Source: Elizabethkingia bruuniana
Lineage (GTDB): Bacteria; Bacteroidota; Bacteroidia; Flavobacteriales; Weeksellaceae
DNA: 64,000 bases
Direction: 5' to 3'
NCBI RefSeq assembly: GCF_002024805.1
Contig: NZ_CP014337.1
Coordinates: 2,604,001-2,668,000, forward strand
Shown: in pieces, positions 25,635 to 33,146 of the stretch
Numbering within the stretch: position 1 is the stretch's first letter
Layout: every line of letters starts with the position of its first letter
Program-made: the position numbers and the translations under genes
Notes under the pieces: generated by a model
The model's database searches: none
What the model was told of the DNA's origin: nothing
What the model saw: the letters and a program-made list of their open reading frames with translations, nothing else

Positions 25635-25961
25635 ATGATAGATAAAAGTACAATAGAAAAACTTCTAAAATTTCGTGATGAGCGTGATTGGGAACAATTT
25701 CATAACTCAAAAGATTTAGCATTAGCCTTATCTATTGAAGCTTCTGAGCTTTTAGAAGTATTTTTATGGAAAAATAATGAAGATTTTAATAAAGATAAAT
25801 TAGAAGAAGAACTAGCCGACGTATTCATGTATGGTTTACTTCTTGCCAATAAAAATAATATAGACATCAATAGTATTATTTTAAAAAAACTACAAAGAAA
25901 CAACGAAAAATATCCTGTAGATAAGGCAAAAGGGAAATCGAATAAGTACGATGAATTGTAA
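25635..25961 (+). CDS. MazG-like nucleotide pyrophosphohydrolase
   Basis: A 108-residue all-alpha NTP pyrophosphohydrolase of the MazG/dUTPase-like superfamily. The metal-binding pattern is visible as EASELLEVFLW (about 36-46) and, one helix later, KLEEELADVFMYGLLLA (about 55-71). It opens with LLKFRDERDWEQFHNSKDLALALSIEASE, the usual MazG-like start. Such enzymes hydrolyse (d)NTPs or modified nucleotides to monophosphates. It ends 8 bases before the helicase-nuclease fusion gene and is surely cotranscribed with it, so it probably belongs to the same system rather than to general housecleaning. Confidence 0.9.
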   Translation: MIDKSTIEKLLKFRDERDWEQFHNSKDLALALSIEASELLEVFLWKNNEDFNKDKLEEELADVFMYGLLLANKNNIDINSIILKKLQRNNEKYPVDKAKGKSNKYDEL

Positions 25962-25969
25962 TACCAAAA

Positions 25970-28144
25970 ATGAAGAATTTTACAATTACTGAGGAGTACG
26001 ATTTTGATCACCTCACAGAAACTAAAATAAACAACAATCACAAAGACTACTTATCCTGGCCGATAGTTTATTTTTTGAAAAATAAAAATACCAAATCTGC
26101 CTATGTAGGAGAAACCACAAATGTATTAACCAGAATTAATACTCACCTAAAATCAGAAGAAAAGAAACAGCTTTCATCAGTAAATCTTATTTTAAGCGAT
26201 CTATTCCATAAATCGGCCACATTAGATTTGGAATCCAATCTGATCAAATATATTTCAGCTGATGGACAATACTCCTTACAAAATGGTAATCTCGGAATTT
26301 CCAATCATCAATATTATGAAAAGAAAGTATATTGGGATTTATTCAAAGATATTTGGGACGAACTAAGACAGATAGGCATAACCCGACATTCTCTGGACTT
26401 TATTAATAATTCAGACCTTTTTAAATATTCTCCTTACAAATCTCTTTCTAAAGAACAGATAAAAGGATTGAAAATGATTTTGAATTGTTTGCTGGATGAA
26501 AATGCCAAAGTAAGTCTTATTCATGGAGGAGCCGGGACGGGTAAATCTATTTTGGCCATTTTCTTATTTAAGTTATTGAAAACAGACTTAGAAGATTTCA
26601 ACTATGCGGACTTTGATGAAGATGATGAAGAGCTTTTCTCTTTATTAAAAGAGGTTAAAAAGAAATTTAAAGATTTAAATATGGCACTGGTGATCCCTAT
26701 GGCGTCATTCAGAAAAACCATTTCTAATGTATTTAAAAATGTAAATGGTTTATCAGGAAAAATGGTAATAGGACCTTCAGATTTAGCCAATAATAAATAT
26801 GATCTTATTATAGTTGATGAAGGACATCGTCTGAGGAGACGGGTTAACTTGGGTTCATATTTTGGAACATTTGATAAGAATTGTGAAAAACTGGGTTTAG
26901 ATAAATCTACCTCATCCGAACTAGATTGGGTTATTTTACAAAGTAATACATCAATTATTTTTTACGACCAATATCAATCTATAAAACCATCTGATACCAC
27001 TAGAGATAGTTTCAAGAAATTGGAATTAGAGCCTTATACGCGTATTGAAAAATTAAAAACTCAACTTCGGGTTCGTGGAGGGAATGAATATATAAAATTA
27101 GTTCATAAAATTTTTGATGAACCTCAATCTCTTCCTTCGAAAGTCCATAAAACTAATGACTACGAATTCTATCTTTTTGATGACTTATCCCAAATGATTG
27201 ATAGAATAAAAAAGAAAGATGAATTTCATGGTTTATCAAGAATGGTAGCAGGATATGCTTGGGAATGGGTATCAAATAAAGATTCTGAAGCTTATGATAT
27301 TGTTATTGGTGAAAATCAGTTGAAATGGAACAGTGTTTCCGTAGACTGGATCAATTCTGCCAATTCTCTTAATGAAATAGGATGTATTCATACAACACAA
27401 GGATATGACCTGAATTACACCGGTGTTATTATAGGGCCTGAATTAGACTACGATTTTGCGTCTGGAAAATTTATTGTTGAGAAACAAAAATACAAGGATA
27501 AAAACGGTAAAAATTCTATTCTGAACGAAGAAGAATTATTAGATTTCATCATCAACATCTATAAAACAATACTACAACGTGGAATCCAAGGAACATATGT
27601 TTACGTTTGTAACGATAATCTAAGACGTTTTCTTAAACAATTTATACAACCTTTTACTTCATCTACACAACAGAATTCAATACAAATTTCAGATATTCCT
27701 TCCGAAAATTCAATTCCATTCTATAACCTTAATATTGCTGCGGGATCCTTTTCCGAATTACAGGAATTAGAGAATATAAAATACATAGAATTAGATGACA
27801 TAAATAATAAAGATGATTATTTTGCATGCACTGTAATAGGTGAATCAATGAATAAAATTATACCTAATGGTAGCATCTGTTTATTTAAAAAATATTCCGG
27901 AGGTTCACGTAATGGCTTAATCACATTAGTTGAAGGAAGAAATATTACCGATATTGAATTTGGCAGCAACTATACTATTAAAGAATATTCCAGCAAAAAA
28001 GTAACAGATGAAGAAGGCTGGCGTCATGAGGAAATAATCTTATTACCAAAATCAAATGATCTCAGTTTCAAACCAATTACTCTTAGAGATGAGGAAACAA
28101 TTGACTTTAATGTTTTAGGTATTTTTGTCAAAATATTGAAATAA
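25970..28144 (+). CDS. GIY-YIG nuclease / SF1 helicase (DUF2075) / S24 peptidase-like fusion
   Basis: A 724-residue cytoplasmic multidomain protein. Residues about 28-110 form a GIY-YIG domain: IVYFL, then AYVGETTNVLTRINTHL with Y45, G47 and R55, and E88 in LDLESNLIKY. Residues about 155-560 are an SF1-type helicase of the DUF2075 kind, with Walker A HGGAGTGKS (185-193), DEGH (283-286) and the late GCIHTTQGYDLNYTGVIIGPEL. Residues about 605-724 look like an S24/LexA-type peptidase, with GESMNKIIPNGS (S626) and YTIKEY (K671), the usual Ser/Lys dyad. Together this suggests a nuclease-helicase with an autocleavage or damage-sensing switch; that reading is inference. The MazG-like gene lies 8 bases upstream. 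Confidence 0.87.
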   Translation: MKNFTITEEYDFDHLTETKINNNHKDYLSWPIVYFLKNKNTKSAYVGETTNVLTRINTHLKSEEKKQLSSVNLILSDLFHKSATLDLESNLIKYISADGQYSLQNGNLGISNHQYYEKKVYWDLFKDIWDELRQIGITRHSLDFINNSDLFKYSPYKSLSKEQIKGLKMILNCLLDENAKVSLIHGGAGTGKSILAIFLFKLLKTDLEDFNYADFDEDDEELFSLLKEVKKKFKDLNMALVIPMASFRKTISNVFKNVNGLSGKMVIGPSDLANNKYDLIIVDEGHRLRRRVNLGSYFGTFDKNCEKLGLDKSTSSELDWVILQSNTSIIFYDQYQSIKPSDTTRDSFKKLELEPYTRIEKLKTQLRVRGGNEYIKLVHKIFDEPQSLPSKVHKTNDYEFYLFDDLSQMIDRIKKKDEFHGLSRMVAGYAWEWVSNKDSEAYDIVIGENQLKWNSVSVDWINSANSLNEIGCIHTTQGYDLNYTGVIIGPELDYDFASGKFIVEKQKYKDKNGKNSILNEEELLDFIINIYKTILQRGIQGTYVYVCNDNLRRFLKQFIQPFTSSTQQNSIQISDIPSENSIPFYNLNIAAGSFSELQELENIKYIELDDINNKDDYFACTVIGESMNKIIPNGSICLFKKYSGGSRNGLITLVEGRNITDIEFGSNYTIKEYSSKKVTDEEGWRHEEIILLPKSNDLSFKPITLRDEETIDFNVLGIFVKILK

Positions 28145-28463
28145 TGCACAGGTGATTTTAAAGGTCTAAAACATAAGAAATACTACTTTATTCGAGCAGT
28201 ATCTTTTAATATAAGACTATTTAAATTATTATTTATTAACTGCTACTTCAATTCTCTTTTGGATAAAATCAACAAAATAATAAATCATTGAAAATTTAAT
28301 AGCCAGCTCTCAAAGCCCAAATTTCTTCATATTGGCAAATACTAATATCCTTTCGATTTTTTATGGAACGACACTAAATACGAAAAATTATATTCAACTT
28401 TTTAATATCGGATTATATGACAAAAATTATATAATTCCATAATTCTTTTAAACAAAAATGTTT
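28145..28463. other. Intergenic region with a weak hairpin
   Basis: About 320 bases without a gene. A hairpin at 28178-28208 (AATACTACT with AGCAGTATC, then TTTT) may end the MazG/helicase transcript. Otherwise AT-rich sequence with no repeat seen. Confidence 0.5.
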
Positions 28464-28471
28464 TACATTTG
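28464..28471 (+). promoter_or_regulatory. Candidate -7 element for the sce7726/sce7725 pair
   Basis: TACATTTG matches TAnnTTTG and lies 19 bases before the ATG. An odd-centred palindrome, ACTCAGTGAGT (28476-28486), sits between it and the start codon and could be an operator. Confidence 0.5.
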
Positions 28472-28490
28472 AACCACTCAGTGAGTAGAA

Positions 28491-29363
28491 ATGAAAATTG
28501 TAACTAAACTTAATAATTCTGATTACGCCGTTATAGCAAAATTATTTTCTCCAGTTTATTTTGATCACTTGGCTAATCAAAATGAAAAAGAAATAGGATT
28601 TCTTATAGATAGTTTTAAAAACTATTGTAAGGATGTCGACTGCTTTACCTTAAGAAGTGCCTATTCGCATTTTTATAAACTACTATTAAAGAATTATAAA
28701 AATGAATATGTTTTTAAAAATTTAATATTTAAAGATTTAATACTTAAAAATCATAATATATATGATTGTGTTTCAATTCCAGAATTTAATGTTGGGTTAT
28801 CAAAAGCTGACTTAGCAGTTTTTAATGGAACATCAACAGTTTATGAAATAAAATCTGATAAAGATTCGACTGAAAGACTCTCTTCTCAAATTTCTGATTA
28901 TCAAAATTTTTTTGAATATCTGAACGTTGTTATTTCCGAAAAACATCTTAAAAAAGTTAAATCAATAATCCCACAACAGACTGGCATATTATTAATTTCA
29001 GGAACTGGTAGAATAGACATTTATAGAGAAGCTAAAAGTAATTTGGACAATTTAACACATAGAACTCTTTTCAATTCTCTTAGAAAAAATGAATATCTTT
29101 CAATAATTAAAAAACAATATGGAATTGCTCTAGATTTGCCGAATACCAAAATATTTACAGAATGTTTTAATCTATTCACAGAAATAGATATACAAGAAGC
29201 ACATTTTCATGTTGTGGAAACTCTCAAATTAAGAACTTTTAAAAAGGAGCAGGTAGAGTTAATAAAAAAATCCCCAGATAGTTTAAAAAGTATTTCTCTG
29301 GGAAAAAGATATAACAAAAAAAATTGTGAAAATATTTTAATGCTTTTAGATAAAATTTACTAA
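28491..29363 (+). CDS. sce7726-family protein with PD-(D/E)XK nuclease motif
   Basis: A 290-residue protein recognised as sce7726 family, always encoded next to an sce7725-family protein. A nuclease core is visible: E98 in IPEFNVG, D107 in SKADLAVF, and E119-I-K121 in TVYEIKSDKD, followed by QISDYQNFFEYLNVV, which resembles the QxxxY helix of RecB-like nucleases. That is a complete PD-(D/E)XK set. The remaining helical part is not recognisable. It is very AT-rich compared with the flanking chromosome. The partner gene starts 55 bases downstream. Function is unknown; nuclease activity in a defence or conflict setting is inferred from the motif and location. Confidence 0.83.
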   Translation: MKIVTKLNNSDYAVIAKLFSPVYFDHLANQNEKEIGFLIDSFKNYCKDVDCFTLRSAYSHFYKLLLKNYKNEYVFKNLIFKDLILKNHNIYDCVSIPEFNVGLSKADLAVFNGTSTVYEIKSDKDSTERLSSQISDYQNFFEYLNVVISEKHLKKVKSIIPQQTGILLISGTGRIDIYREAKSNLDNLTHRTLFNSLRKNEYLSIIKKQYGIALDLPNTKIFTECFNLFTEIDIQEAHFHVVETLKLRTFKKEQVELIKKSPDSLKSISLGKRYNKKNCENILMLLDKIY

Positions 29364-29418
29364 CAAATTAATTAAAATTTTATATATTAGGAAAATCAAT
29401 TATAAAATTTTAATAGTT

Positions 29419-30318
29419 ATGTATTTTCCATTTATGTTTGCAAAGCAAAATGAGGCATCTGCAATTGTAGAACTTGACAGTTCTTTATTTCAAAAAATAA
29501 CACCTGTATTTATGCCTAATAATACTGGTTCATCGAAGAAAAACATTCAAAAGATTATAAAAAAAAATATCAATTTTATTTTAGTCGTTAATTTTCAAAA
29601 AAAGGGATTTCCGACGCAAAAAGATATTCAAGATAACTTTATCGACGATATATTGAAAGATTATAGTAAGTTTTCACTCGCATACATTGTGGATAACACT
29701 ACTAAAAATGAACACATTGACGCTTTTATATCTTCAAATCAGAAACTAGAAAAGTCTCTAATTTTTAAAGAAGATTATATTGATGAACCATATATTAAAG
29801 GTCTAAAACTAAAATATAATTTCTATATTCTTCCAAAAGTAGGCTTAACTTTTGCTGCTAATACTTCTAATAAAAATTCCGTTCTTGTTTTTGATGGATT
29901 TGATAAACAAGTCAGAAACTCCGATTATCCTACAAAAAGTTATTTTTCTGATCTACATTACACATACCCAAACCTTGCTTCAGTTGGTTTTGGAGACTTC
30001 ACTATAACTGGAAAAGATCCTCAAGAAGGAGGATCAACTCCATTAGCAGTAGCATTACATTTAACAAAAATTGACGGAAACAAAGCTTATGTGTATCATT
30101 TTGTATCTGACACACAGGACAAAACTAAAGATGTAGCAGGTAAGTTTTTTGAATCCTTAAATGGTTTGATTAAATTTGTGAAAGCAAATAAAGGGTACAG
30201 TTCCAATGGAATTTCAGACTTTGAAAAATATCATTCAAATAGTCATTTTCCAGGTTTAGGAGTTTGTAAAAGAATGTCTATGAAACATCATTTAGAAATT
30301 CTACACAATGAAATTTAA
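29419..30318 (+). CDS. sce7725-family protein, partner of the sce7726 nuclease-like protein
   Basis: The 299-residue protein opens MYFPFMFAKQNEASAIVEL and has the family blocks IVDNTT, VLVFDGFDKQVRNSDYP, FSDLHYTYP, SVGFGDFTITGKDPQEGG and VAGKFFESLNGLIKFVKANKGY. It is typical in length for the sce7725 family. No enzymatic motif can be named with confidence. The repeated beta/alpha pattern would fit a TIM-barrel-like fold (beta-family proteins of phages look similar), but that is weak. It probably acts with the upstream nuclease-like protein as a two-component module. No terminator hairpin directly follows; the hairpin at 30441 serves from the other side as well. Confidence 0.8.
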   Translation: MYFPFMFAKQNEASAIVELDSSLFQKITPVFMPNNTGSSKKNIQKIIKKNINFILVVNFQKKGFPTQKDIQDNFIDDILKDYSKFSLAYIVDNTTKNEHIDAFISSNQKLEKSLIFKEDYIDEPYIKGLKLKYNFYILPKVGLTFAANTSNKNSVLVFDGFDKQVRNSDYPTKSYFSDLHYTYPNLASVGFGDFTITGKDPQEGGSTPLAVALHLTKIDGNKAYVYHFVSDTQDKTKDVAGKFFESLNGLIKFVKANKGYSSNGISDFEKYHSNSHFPGLGVCKRMSMKHHLEILHNEI

Positions 30319-30440
30319 TAATTAAAAGACTACGACACTTTTTCAAGTGAGTTTACCTTTTATAGGCTCATTTATTTTAAAACTAAAATGTAACAATTAA
30401 ACGCTTTATCAAATGAAAATAATATAATTCTTTCTTATAG

Positions 30441-30473
30441 AAAAAGGTCCAGCACCTATGCTGAACCTTTTTT
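30441..30473. terminator. Bidirectional terminator between sce7725 and the XRE regulator
   Basis: AAAAAGGTCCAGCA pairs with TGCTGAACCTTTTTT around CCTA. It lies between convergent genes with A and T runs on both sides. Confidence 0.82.
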
Positions 30474-30479
30474 ATTATA

Positions 30480-30893
30480 TTAACAATTATTTTTATCAAT
30501 CAGTTTTTCCAGCCTTGCCATCATTTCGTCTTTCTCCTTTAGCATGCGCTCATAAAGTTCCATTTTTTCTTCATGAAGTTGAATAATCTTCTCAATAGGA
30601 TTGTTATTATTTACAATAACTCCTATTGCATTATCATTAACCGTAGTCACAGTATTTGAAATAATATTCACTACCTGTTGTTCATCAAAATTCTGGATGG
30701 CTTCCACAGGAATTTTCAGGACTTCGGCTATTTGTTGCAAAAGAGAGTCTTCAATCACTTCTTTCTGTTCCAGGAGAGAAACTTTCTTTTGGTTCCAGTC
30801 GCCACCAATATCAAAAGCCAAAGCCTCCTGCTTTATGCCCAGCATTTCTCTAAAGCGTTTCACATTGCGACCCTGATGTATTTTGTGTTCCAT
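30480..30893 (-). CDS. XRE-family helix-turn-helix protein with coiled-coil tail
   Basis: A 137-residue DNA-binding protein. The HTH spans residues about 8-65 (NVKRFREMLGIKQEALAFDIGGDWNQKKVSLLEQKEVIEDSLLQQIAEVLKIPVEAI, quoted here only by its ends NVKRF and VEAI). A linker with VVNIISNTVT follows, then a Glu/Lys/Met-rich coiled coil at about 100-135, likely for oligomerisation. This architecture is common in Bacteroidota. It is divergent from the lipoprotein gene at 31071 with a 177-base shared upstream region, so it may control that gene. It ends against a bidirectional terminator. Confidence 0.85.
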   Translation of the reverse strand: MEHKIHQGRNVKRFREMLGIKQEALAFDIGGDWNQKKVSLLEQKEVIEDSLLQQIAEVLKIPVEAIQNFDEQQVVNIISNTVTTVNDNAIGVIVNNNNPIEKIIQLHEEKMELYERMLKEKDEMMARLEKLIDKNNC

Positions 30894-31033
30894 GGCAAGT
30901 ACCTTTTATAATGAGGTTAAATATAAAAAAATATCTATAAAAACACGCCCTAAAAACCAATAATTAAATCTTTATTTTTTTCATTAAAATAGCTTTTACG
31001 GTTTAGCGTATCCATATATACAATATTTTATTA

Positions 31034-31041
31034 TATATTTG
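31034..31041 (+). promoter_or_regulatory. Candidate -7 element for the lipoprotein gene
   Basis: TATATTTG fits TAnnTTTG, 29 bases before the ATG at 31071. The surrounding sequence is AT-rich and no -33 element is certain. Confidence 0.45.
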
Positions 31042-31070
31042 ATTAATTTAATACCAAAAACACAAGAAGT

Positions 31071-32453
31071 ATGAGAAAAAAATTACTCTACACCTCACTA
31101 TGGGGAATACTTACTTTATCCTTGCTATCATCTTGCCGAACCGAAGATGGGCTTACTCAAAAACAATTAGAAGACAAACGTTTTGCAGTCTTTGTTCCTA
31201 AATCAGGAGAGACAATTAATTATGCCAATGGCTTTGAGTTTCTGATGAAGAGATATGACGAGATAAAAAAAACTAACATTTCAGGCATTAACAACTCAAT
31301 AAAAAATAATCTCAATGCAAGCTCTGATAAGGGCTCACTTTTATTTCAAAATAAAGGAAGCTATGTAGAATTTAAAGTTCGCTCCCAAGTTGTTACCGAA
31401 GAAAATGGTGAAAAATGGGTGATATTTCCAAAAGTAGAAAATAACCAGGTAATAGGTTTAATTATGTCTACACTTAAAGAGAAAGAAACATTAATTGCTT
31501 TTGACGAAATTAAAAATAGCAGTGAGTATTACAAGCAGCTCTTGCCATTATTTCAGGAAGCCTTTAACAGATATAATAGAAGAAAAACTTCTTTAGCTTT
31601 AAGTGCTGGTATTAAACCTATGGCAATAGGTGGAGAAGGAGCAGAGCCAGGAGGAAGTGATACTGATTGTGGAGATGATGTGCAAAAGTGTGGGAAGATT
31701 GAAGAAGTAATTGTTCCGGGGAAACCAAAACAACCTGTAACTCCTCCAACAGTACCAATAGGAGTATCATCATGTTGGGATATAGCTAACTGTCCTATAG
31801 ATCCTGGTTCTGAAGGAGGAGGAGGCGGTGGTGGCGGTAGCCCTACTTGGTCAAATAACTTATTATTGTTTTCTAAAAAGCCAGCAGGAGAGAAAATTAC
31901 TAATATTAAAGATTATCTTAAATGCTTGGACTTATCTCAAGGAGCTACAGTTACATTGTATGTTGATCAGCCAACTCCTAATACGACAAGTACTTGGTCT
32001 GGACCAGTAACTGATCCTAATGTAGGACATACATTTATATCTATTACTCAAGCTGGTACTACTAGATTCATGGGATTTTATCCTTCAACGAGTATAAGTC
32101 CTTTTTCTAACCCTCCTGCTGCTACAGGAATGTATGTAAATGACCAAGGGCATAAATATAATGTAAGTATTACTTCAACTATTAGTGCAACTCAATTAAA
32201 TAATATCGTTGGATATATAAATTCAATGTCTTCCACAACCTATAACTTGAATACCTATAATTGCACAAATTTTGGTATAGATGCACTAGCTAAAGCTGGT
32301 ATTTCTCTACCTAAAACATCTGGAAATTGGCCTGGTGGTGGAGGGTCTAACCCTGGTAATTTAGGTCAAGATTTAAGAAACCTGAATAATTCTTCTGTAC
32401 AAAAGAATACTTCTGGCGGAAATGCTCCTAAAAATACAGGAAATTGTAATTAA
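31071..32453 (+). CDS. Lipoprotein with permuted papain-like C-terminal domain, possible toxin
   Basis: A 460-residue lipoprotein with a lipobox at LLSSC (C22). The N-terminal domain (residues about 25-175) is of a kind I do not recognise. A Pro/Gly/Cys-rich linker follows (about 185-260) with a run of glycines (249-256). The C-terminal domain (about 260-415) has VGHTFISI (H320) and later TYNCTNFGIDALAKAGI (C398). His before Cys with a CxN-F helix resembles permuted papain-like (NlpC/P60-superfamily) enzymes. A conserved N-terminus, a loose linker, an enzymatic C-terminus and a small lipoprotein gene 13 bases downstream resemble a polymorphic toxin with immunity protein. This is inference; it could instead be a wall- or lipid-modifying enzyme. 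Confidence 0.75.
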   Translation: MRKKLLYTSLWGILTLSLLSSCRTEDGLTQKQLEDKRFAVFVPKSGETINYANGFEFLMKRYDEIKKTNISGINNSIKNNLNASSDKGSLLFQNKGSYVEFKVRSQVVTEENGEKWVIFPKVENNQVIGLIMSTLKEKETLIAFDEIKNSSEYYKQLLPLFQEAFNRYNRRKTSLALSAGIKPMAIGGEGAEPGGSDTDCGDDVQKCGKIEEVIVPGKPKQPVTPPTVPIGVSSCWDIANCPIDPGSEGGGGGGGGSPTWSNNLLLFSKKPAGEKITNIKDYLKCLDLSQGATVTLYVDQPTPNTTSTWSGPVTDPNVGHTFISITQAGTTRFMGFYPSTSISPFSNPPAATGMYVNDQGHKYNVSITSTISATQLNNIVGYINSMSSTTYNLNTYNCTNFGIDALAKAGISLPKTSGNWPGGGGSNPGNLGQDLRNLNNSSVQKNTSGGNAPKNTGNCN

Positions 32454-32466
32454 ATAATTAAATAAA

Positions 32467-32919
32467 ATGAAAAATAAAATAATTATAGGATTTATTATGT
32501 TATTCAGCACTTTATCAATAATAAGCTGTGTAAGCAAGCAAGACAATGAGAATATAGATATTATAAAAAGTTTTTTATATCAAGTAAAAAAGCAAGATCT
32601 AAGTTCTCGTAAGATTATAGACACTTTTATGATGGAAAACCCAAGCTCTGATTATTTAAAAGCCCAAGAGTTTTATGTTCCTGAATTCAGGAAAGAATTA
32701 AAGGGAATGGATATAGAAGCTTTAAGAATAGTTCCTTATTCTAAAATCAATAAAAAACATCAGACTATTATAAATGAAGATATAGATGTAAAAGATGTTT
32801 ATGGAGTATTAAAAGAAGATTCTGTCTTTCATTTCATTTTAATGGATAAAAAAAGAATTAAGTCATTTTCAACTATTAGATTTGGTGATGATACAGCAAA
32901 AAGAACTTTTGTGTTCTAA
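32467..32919 (+). CDS. Small lipoprotein, possible immunity protein
   Basis: A 150-residue protein with a signal peptide and lipobox (LSIISC, C21). The remainder is alpha/beta with KSFLYQVKKQDLSSRKIIDTFM and a C-terminal basic beta hairpin (IKSFSTIRFGDDTAKRTFVF). I do not recognise the family. It starts 13 bases after the upstream lipoprotein stop and is followed by a terminator, so the two form one operon. An immunity role against the papain-like domain would fit the location but has no sequence proof. Confidence 0.72.
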   Translation: MKNKIIIGFIMLFSTLSIISCVSKQDNENIDIIKSFLYQVKKQDLSSRKIIDTFMMENPSSDYLKAQEFYVPEFRKELKGMDIEALRIVPYSKINKKHQTIINEDIDVKDVYGVLKEDSVFHFILMDKKRIKSFSTIRFGDDTAKRTFVF

Positions 32920-32945
32920 GTATTAAAAGTAAATTAATATGATCC

Positions 32946-32974
32946 CCCCGACTAACCTCGGGGTTTTCTTTTTA
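32946..32974 (+). terminator. Terminator after the lipoprotein pair
   Basis: CCCCGA pairs with TCGGGG around CTAACC, followed by TTTTCTTTTT. Confidence 0.85.
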
Positions 32975-33004
32975 GTTTATCTTTTGGAATAACAAATATC
33001 AGTT

Positions 33005-33077
33005 TACTAAATAGGATACTAATTATTTATAAACACTTATAAATAGGATTTTATCTACTTTCTGTATTGGGAAATAA
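33005..33077 (+). repeat. 73-bp direct repeat, copy 2 (right end of island 2)
   Basis: Begins TACTAAATAGGATACTAATT and ends TTCTGTATTGGGAAATAA (33060-33077), which encodes Phe-Cys-Ile-Gly-Lys-stop exactly as at the end of MnmE. It has 65/73 matches to 25318-25390. Chromosomal genes resume beyond it. Confidence 0.85.
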
Positions 33078-33146
33078 CTTCCAACAATAAAATAAAAAAG
33101 CCAATATTTTCTATCTACATTCTTTACATGCTACTCTATTTCATTA

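Larger units (their letters stand above)
20646..33077 (+). mobile_element. Putative tandem genomic islands behind mnmE (island 1 to 25390, island 2 to 33077)
   Basis: The block lies between the mnmE stop codon and the second 73-bp repeat. It is visibly more AT-rich than the flanks, above all at 20.9-25.3 and 28.5-30.3 kb, and consists of accessory genes: NTPase/peptidase pair, MazG and helicase-nuclease fusion, sce7726/sce7725, XRE regulator, toxin-like lipoprotein. Both sub-blocks end in the same 73-bp sequence in the same orientation, finishing with a copy of the mnmE 3' end. No integrase, relaxase or transposase is present, so any movement would depend on a recombinase encoded elsewhere, or the islands are fixed remnants. 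Boundaries are inferred from repeats only. Confidence 0.55.

Noticed and set aside
20646-33077. Integrated prophage
   Set aside because: No capsid, tail, terminase, integrase or lysis genes are present; the block contains only accessory and defence-like genes.
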